From: an uncultured Roseburia sp.
GTDB lineage: Bacteria > Bacillota > Clostridia > Lachnospirales > Lachnospiraceae
Direction of reading: 5' to 3'
Length of the DNA: 11,018 nt
Assembly: GCA_905206195.1 (NCBI GenBank)
Contig: CAJLGN010000016.1
Coordinates: 1 to 11,018, forward strand
In this document: piece by piece, positions 6,842 to 11,018 of the stretch
How the letters are laid out: the number at the start of each line of letters is the position of its first letter
How positions within the stretch are numbered: position 1 is the first letter of the stretch
The notes under the pieces: model-generated
Databases searched by the model: none
Told to the model about the DNA's origin: nothing
What the model saw: only the letters and a program-made list of their open reading frames with translations
Program-made: the position numbers and the translations under genes

Positions 6842-8069
6842 TGCTCTCTCCATTCCAATCTATATCGGACTTCTCTTGAATGTCCGTCACTTCCGCTTTC
6901 AGGGAACCCCTCAACAGATAGATCTCGAGTGTGTCCGAGATCCCTACCTTTGACGCGTCCGTCACTGCACGCCCCGTCTGATCCGCCACGTAGGAATAAC
7001 CCTGGCTGAGCTTTTTCGCGGGGGACATTCCCTCGAGGTGTCCCGAGAGCAATGCCAGCGTATGGCGCTTGTCCGAGATCGTCTGCTCCATTCGGGCGTT
7101 CAGCTTCTCCTCGAGATCAATCAAATATCTTCGGTTCTCCCGCAGCTTATTCTCAGGACTTAAATAGCGCAACTTTGTCTGCGCATGCTCGATCTGCATC
7201 CGCGCCGCATCAAGTCTCTGCCGCACAGCCCGTGTCATACGCCCCCTGAAACCGTGCAGCTGTTCCTGCACTGCCATATAGTCAAACACTGCCAACTCTG
7301 CCCCTGCGGACGGTGTCGGCGCTCTTAAATCCGCCACAAAATCTGCAATCGTGGTGTCCGTCTCATGCCCAACCGCCGAGATCACCGGGGTCTCGGACTC
7401 AAAAATCGCCCGTGCAACCTCCTTGGAATTAAACGCCCAAAGATCCTCAATCGATCCGCCGCCGCGCCCCACAATCATGACATCAACCCCCAGTTGATCC
7501 AGCGCTCGAATACCGTTTACGATGCTTGGGATGGCTCCCTCCCCCTGCACCAGTGCAGGATAGAGGACGAGCTGCACATAGGGATTCCTTCTCGCTGCGA
7601 TATTGCGGATGTCCTGCACTGCCGCGCCGGTCGGCGCTGTCACCACACCGATGCGCATCGCATAGCGCGGGATCGGCTTCTTATACTCCGCGGCAAACAT
7701 CCCCATCTCCGAAAGCTCCCTTTTTAAAGCCTCGAATTGCAGATACAGATTCCCCGCACCGTCAAGCTCAATCTCTCTGGCGTACATCTGATACTTTCCG
7801 TCCCGCTCGTACACCTCCACGGAACCCGTCACGACCACCTTGTCGCCTTCCTTCATCTGAAACTTAAGTCCTCTGCGGTTTCCGGCGAACATGACCGCGC
7901 CAATTGTTCCCACCGCATCCTTCAGCGTAAAGTAAATATGCCCCGATGTGTGATATTTGCAGTTGGACACCTCTCCCTTGATACTGATGCGGTTCAGCAT
8001 GAAATCCTGTGCGAACATATTTTTGATATATGTATTCACTTGTCCCACTGAATAAACATTTTTCATCAT
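6834..8069 (-). CDS. xseA: Exodeoxyribonuclease VII large subunit
   Basis: XseA is the catalytic subunit of exonuclease VII, a metal-independent single-strand nuclease used in repair and mismatch processing. The 411-residue product has an N-terminal OB fold (about 1-105, with SNCKYHTSGHIYFTLKD) and the catalytic domain with GVVTAPTGAAVQD (141-153), GRGGGSIEDLWAFN (201-214), GHETD (234-238) and RAPTPSAGAE (249-258). A long charged helical segment (about 265-345) is the XseB-binding coiled coil, and a small C-terminal domain has KKLSQGYSYV. Two ATG codons stand in a row. The first overlaps the nusB stop as ATGA, and the second shares one base with it. No good Shine-Dalgarno site is seen, so coupling to nusB is likely. 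folD, often found between the two genes in Firmicutes, is absent. Confidence 0.97.
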   Translation of the reverse strand: MMKNVYSVGQVNTYIKNMFAQDFMLNRISIKGEVSNCKYHTSGHIYFTLKDAVGTIGAVMFAGNRRGLKFQMKEGDKVVVTGSVEVYERDGKYQMYAREIELDGAGNLYLQFEALKRELSEMGMFAAEYKKPIPRYAMRIGVVTAPTGAAVQDIRNIAARRNPYVQLVLYPALVQGEGAIPSIVNGIRALDQLGVDVMIVGRGGGSIEDLWAFNSKEVARAIFESETPVISAVGHETDTTIADFVADLRAPTPSAGAELAVFDYMAVQEQLHGFRGRMTRAVRQRLDAARMQIEHAQTKLRYLSPENKLRENRRYLIDLEEKLNARMEQTISDKRHTLALLSGHLEGMSPAKKLSQGYSYVADQTGRAVTDASKVGISDTLEIYLLRGSLKAEVTDIQEKSDIDWNGESNE

Positions 8070-8461
8070 ACCAGCTTTGCCAACACTCCATTCACAAATG
8101 CCGGCGATTCCTCTGTACCGTACTTCTTCGCCAGCTCCACTGCCTCATTGATTGCAACTCCCCCTGGAATGTCGTCCTCGCACTTCATCTCATAGGCGCC
8201 AAGCCGGATCAATGTGAGATCTACTTTTCCCATTCTCCCGGTTTTCCACCCCTCTGAAACCTCGTTGATGGAGGCGTCAATCTCCTCCAGGCGCGCAACG
8301 ATATCCCCGCATTTTTTCGTGATGTAGGCGCCGTCCTCGGCATCCCACACCCCCTCCGTCTCCCCGTATACCGCCATCTGCCCCGGCAGTTCCTCCACGC
8401 CGTGAAACTCCACACCGAACAGCATCTTAAACACCTGCTCCCGCAATTCTCTTCTAGTCAT
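8066..8461 (-). CDS. nusB: Transcription antitermination factor NusB
   Basis: NusB binds the boxA RNA element with NusE (ribosomal protein S10) and keeps RNA polymerase processive on rRNA operons. The 131-residue product matches the family length. It begins with the basic segment TRRELREQVFKMLFGVEF and ends with GGVAINEAVELAKKYGTEES, then FVNGVLAKLV, which are the hallmark helices of the fold. The ATG at 8461 has a strong AAGGAGG site 7 bases upstream. It starts the tight operon that continues with xseA, whose start overlaps its stop by 4 bases. A strong hairpin with a T-run lies about 40 bases before this gene, between it and the asp23-like gene. No convincing promoter is seen in between. 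Confidence 0.96.
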   Translation of the reverse strand: MTRRELREQVFKMLFGVEFHGVEELPGQMAVYGETEGVWDAEDGAYITKKCGDIVARLEEIDASINEVSEGWKTGRMGKVDLTLIRLGAYEMKCEDDIPGGVAINEAVELAKKYGTEESPAFVNGVLAKLV

Positions 8462-8496
8462 CGGTCATCCTCCTTGGGTCTTCTTGTCCGCCTCTA

Positions 8497-8530
8497 TAAA
8501 AAGGAAAAAGGATGTCACAGGGACACCCTT
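8497..8530 (-). terminator. Intrinsic terminator between asp23-like gene and nusB
   Basis: On the minus strand AAGGGTGTC (8530-8522) pairs with GACATCCTT (8516-8508) in a 9-bp stem (one G-U pair) around the 5-base loop CCTGT. TTTCCTTTTT follows. It starts about 24 bases after the stop of the asp23-like gene. The T-run is broken by two C's, so some readthrough into nusB is plausible. Confidence 0.75.
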
Positions 8531-8554
8531 CACAATATTCATCGTAAAAAAATA

Positions 8555-8932
8555 CTATCTACTGCTACCCATGTCCACGCTTGCGATACGAATATTCACG
8601 ATAGATACTGCCAGTCCGGTCATGTTCTCAATCGCATTCTTAACCCGATCCTGCACCTTCGCGGACACCTCCGGAATCGAATAACCGTAAGAGATATTCA
8701 GTGCGACGTCCACATTGACCGTCCCGTCGAGCACTTCCACGCGGATGCCCTTGGAAAGGTTCTTCATACCCAGTTTGCCCACCAGTTCATTTGTGATATT
8801 GCCAGCCATGGAACCCACTCCGTCGACCTCGGTAGCGGCAAGTCCTGCGATGATGGCAACCACTTCATCTGCAATCTTCACTTCTCCTAAATTACCGTCC
8901 TTTATTTTAAATGTTTTGCGATCCTCACCCAT
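8555..8932 (-). CDS. yqhY: Asp23/Gls24 family envelope-stress protein (YqhY-like)
   Basis: This is a 125-residue Asp23/Gls24 (DUF322) protein. Family traits seen are GEVKIADEVVAIIAGLAATEVDGV near 16-39 (with VAGIAA-like pattern), GSMAG, the segment KGIRVEVLDGTVNVDVAL (about 61-78) and the C-terminal NMTGLAVSIVNIRIASV. There is no signal peptide and no membrane segment. Members such as Staphylococcus Asp23 form membrane-associated filaments through a partner. The B. subtilis neighbour of nusB, YqhY, has been linked to control of acetyl-CoA carboxylase, so the symbol is by position and family, not by proven function. The ATG at 8932 has GGAGG 9 bases upstream. It has its own promoter and a terminator on its far side. 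Confidence 0.9.
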   Translation of the reverse strand: MGEDRKTFKIKDGNLGEVKIADEVVAIIAGLAATEVDGVGSMAGNITNELVGKLGMKNLSKGIRVEVLDGTVNVDVALNISYGYSIPEVSAKVQDRVKNAIENMTGLAVSIVNIRIASVDMGSSR

Positions 8933-8965
8933 TGCTTATTGCCTCCTAAGTGATATTATGCATTT

Positions 8966-8994
8966 ATTATAACAGACTATTCTCATTTTGGAAA
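8966..8994 (-). promoter_or_regulatory. Promoter of the asp23-like gene (extended -10)
   Basis: On the minus strand TTTCCA (8994-8989, 4 of 6 consensus) is separated by 17 bases from a perfect TATAAT (8971-8966), preceded by TGT as an extended -10. The predicted transcript start is about 25-28 bases before the ATG, leaving just room for the Shine-Dalgarno site. It can also feed nusB and later genes if the terminator leaks. Confidence 0.75.
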
Positions 8995-9000
8995 CCAAAA
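8986..9000. promoter_or_regulatory. Palindrome over the -35 box of asp23-like gene
   Basis: TTTTGG and CCAAAA form a perfect 6-bp inverted repeat with a 3-base centre, and it covers the whole -35 hexamer (8989-8994). Its position suits a repressor site. It is not followed by a T-run on the minus strand, so it is not a normal terminator of metA. No known regulator was recognised for it. Confidence 0.35.
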
Positions 9001-9070
9001 AAAGTATTAATTTATATTTCCGATCTCAAAAGATGCCCTCCCAAGCCCTGCTCTCAAAAAAATGTTGGAT

Positions 9071-10003
9071 TTACTTTCCCACGATCTCCTCCGTGTGAAT
9101 AAACTCGTACGGCGTCTGCTGATACACGTAATAATTCAGCCAATTGCTGTAGAGAATGTTCCCGTGCGAGCGCCACTGCATCCTCGGCTTTCTCGCATCG
9201 TCATCGCCCGGGTAATAATTGGCTGGTGTTTCGATTGGAAGCTTCTTTTCCTTATCTCTCTTGTACTCCCGATCCAGTGTGATCCTGTCGTACTCGGGAT
9301 GACCCATCACGAAAATACGTCTCCCCTCGTCCGCGATCGCGAGAAATACACCAGCCTCCTTGGACTCGGCCAGAATCGTTAACTCTTTCACCGCACGTAT
9401 ATCCTCCGCGCGCACCTCGGTATGGCGCGAGTGCGGCGCCATAAAATAGTCGTCAAATCCGCGCACGAGCGGTACCTTGCGATTGTCCACCCGATGCTCG
9501 TACACGCCAAACATCTTCCTGGGAAGCATCTGCTTTTTCAGCCCGTAATGCCAGTAGAGCCCCGCCTGCGCCCCCCAGCACAGATGCAAGGTCGAGGTCA
9601 CATGCGTCCCCGTCCACGCAAAGATCTCGCACAATTCTCCCCAGTAGTCCACATCTTCGTACTCCATCTGCTCCAGCGGTGCGCCCGTGATGATGAGTCC
9701 GTCAAAATATCGCTTCTTCACATCGTCAAAAGTCTCGTAGAACTTGTTCAGATGGCTCATGGAAGTGTTCTTGGACTCGTGGGTCGACACCGTGATGAAT
9801 GTGACGTCCACCTGCAACGGCGTGTTTGAGAGAGAGCGCAAGAGCTGTAGTTCCGTCTCCTCCTTCAGCGGCATCAGATTGAGAATTCCGATCTCAATCG
9901 GCCGGATATCCTGCTGCATCGCCCGCCGCTCGTCCATGACGAATATATTTTCTTTTTCCAGTATCTCCTTCGCGGGCAGATCACTCTGTGTTTTAATCGG
10001 CAT
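9071..10003 (-). CDS. metA: Homoserine O-acetyltransferase (MetA family)
   Basis: MetA acylates the hydroxyl of homoserine, the first committed step to methionine. The 310-residue product aligns without shift to the E. coli numbering at the active site: [10 protein letters not shown] puts the nucleophile Cys at 142, GHPEYD puts His at 235 and Glu at 237, and LMPLKEET puts Lys at 47. Residue 111, in [13 protein letters not shown], is Glu. In this family Gly111 is known to go with succinyl-CoA and Glu111 with acetyl-CoA, so this enzyme is predicted to be an acetyltransferase although databases often name it succinyltransferase. The ATG at 10003 lies 2 bp after the ligA stop, with AAGGGG inside the end of ligA. 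No SAM riboswitch or T-box can fit between the two genes. Confidence 0.95.
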   Translation of the reverse strand: MPIKTQSDLPAKEILEKENIFVMDERRAMQQDIRPIEIGILNLMPLKEETELQLLRSLSNTPLQVDVTFITVSTHESKNTSMSHLNKFYETFDDVKKRYFDGLIITGAPLEQMEYEDVDYWGELCEIFAWTGTHVTSTLHLCWGAQAGLYWHYGLKKQMLPRKMFGVYEHRVDNRKVPLVRGFDDYFMAPHSRHTEVRAEDIRAVKELTILAESKEAGVFLAIADEGRRIFVMGHPEYDRITLDREYKRDKEKKLPIETPANYYPGDDDARKPRMQWRSHGNILYSNWLNYYVYQQTPYEFIHTEEIVGK

Positions 10004-10005
10004 GT

Positions 10006-11018
<1,013 letters not shown>

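Noticed and set aside
8476..8530. GTGACA and TATAGA as a possible promoter directly before nusB
   Set aside because: The spacing is only 14 bases and the -35 lies inside the terminator stem. With a 16-17 base spacing the -10 match is poor.
9001..9070. Search for a terminator after metA
   Set aside because: Only short weak pairings such as ATCT-TTTG-AGAT were seen, with no T-run in the right place, so no terminator is called.

Overview
The window is a block of core housekeeping genes, all on the minus strand, from a Gram-positive bacterium of the class Clostridia, most likely Lachnospiraceae. This placement is an inference. It rests on the gene order, the strong Shine-Dalgarno sites and the protein flavour (Asp23/YqhY beside nusB, a GTP-independent DXS isoprenoid pathway, the argR-recN pair). 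No phage, CRISPR, toxin-antitoxin or defence genes were found, and the window is not an accessory island.

Read in the direction of transcription (from high to low coordinates), the window starts inside ligA (NAD-dependent DNA ligase, C-terminal half). Two bases later comes metA, a homoserine O-acyltransferase with the residue expected of the acetyl-CoA-using type. A 138-bp gap carries an extended -10 promoter with an operator-like palindrome. It drives a short Asp23/YqhY-family gene that is followed by a clear intrinsic terminator. Then comes the conserved cluster known from Bacillus subtilis: nusB, xseA, xseB, ispA, dxs, tlyA, argR and recN. Here nadK sits between tlyA and argR, and folD is missing from its usual place between nusB and xseA. 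From nusB to argR the genes overlap or lie 11-40 bp apart, which fits a single operon.

Between argR and recN lies a 299-bp region without a gene. It holds a terminator-like hairpin, an upstream hairpin that shares bases with it, and a separate promoter for recN. recN runs off the left edge of the window at the ABC signature motif.

The genes serve several jobs: DNA repair and replication (ligA, xseA/xseB, recN), isoprenoid precursor synthesis (dxs makes DXP, ispA condenses the C5 units), RNA and ribosome functions (nusB, tlyA), NADP supply (nadK), arginine regulation (argR) and methionine entry (metA). The points most worth a second look are the structured argR-recN region, the terminator between asp23 and nusB, the Glu111 signature of MetA with its tight linkage to ligA, and the palindrome over the asp23 promoter.
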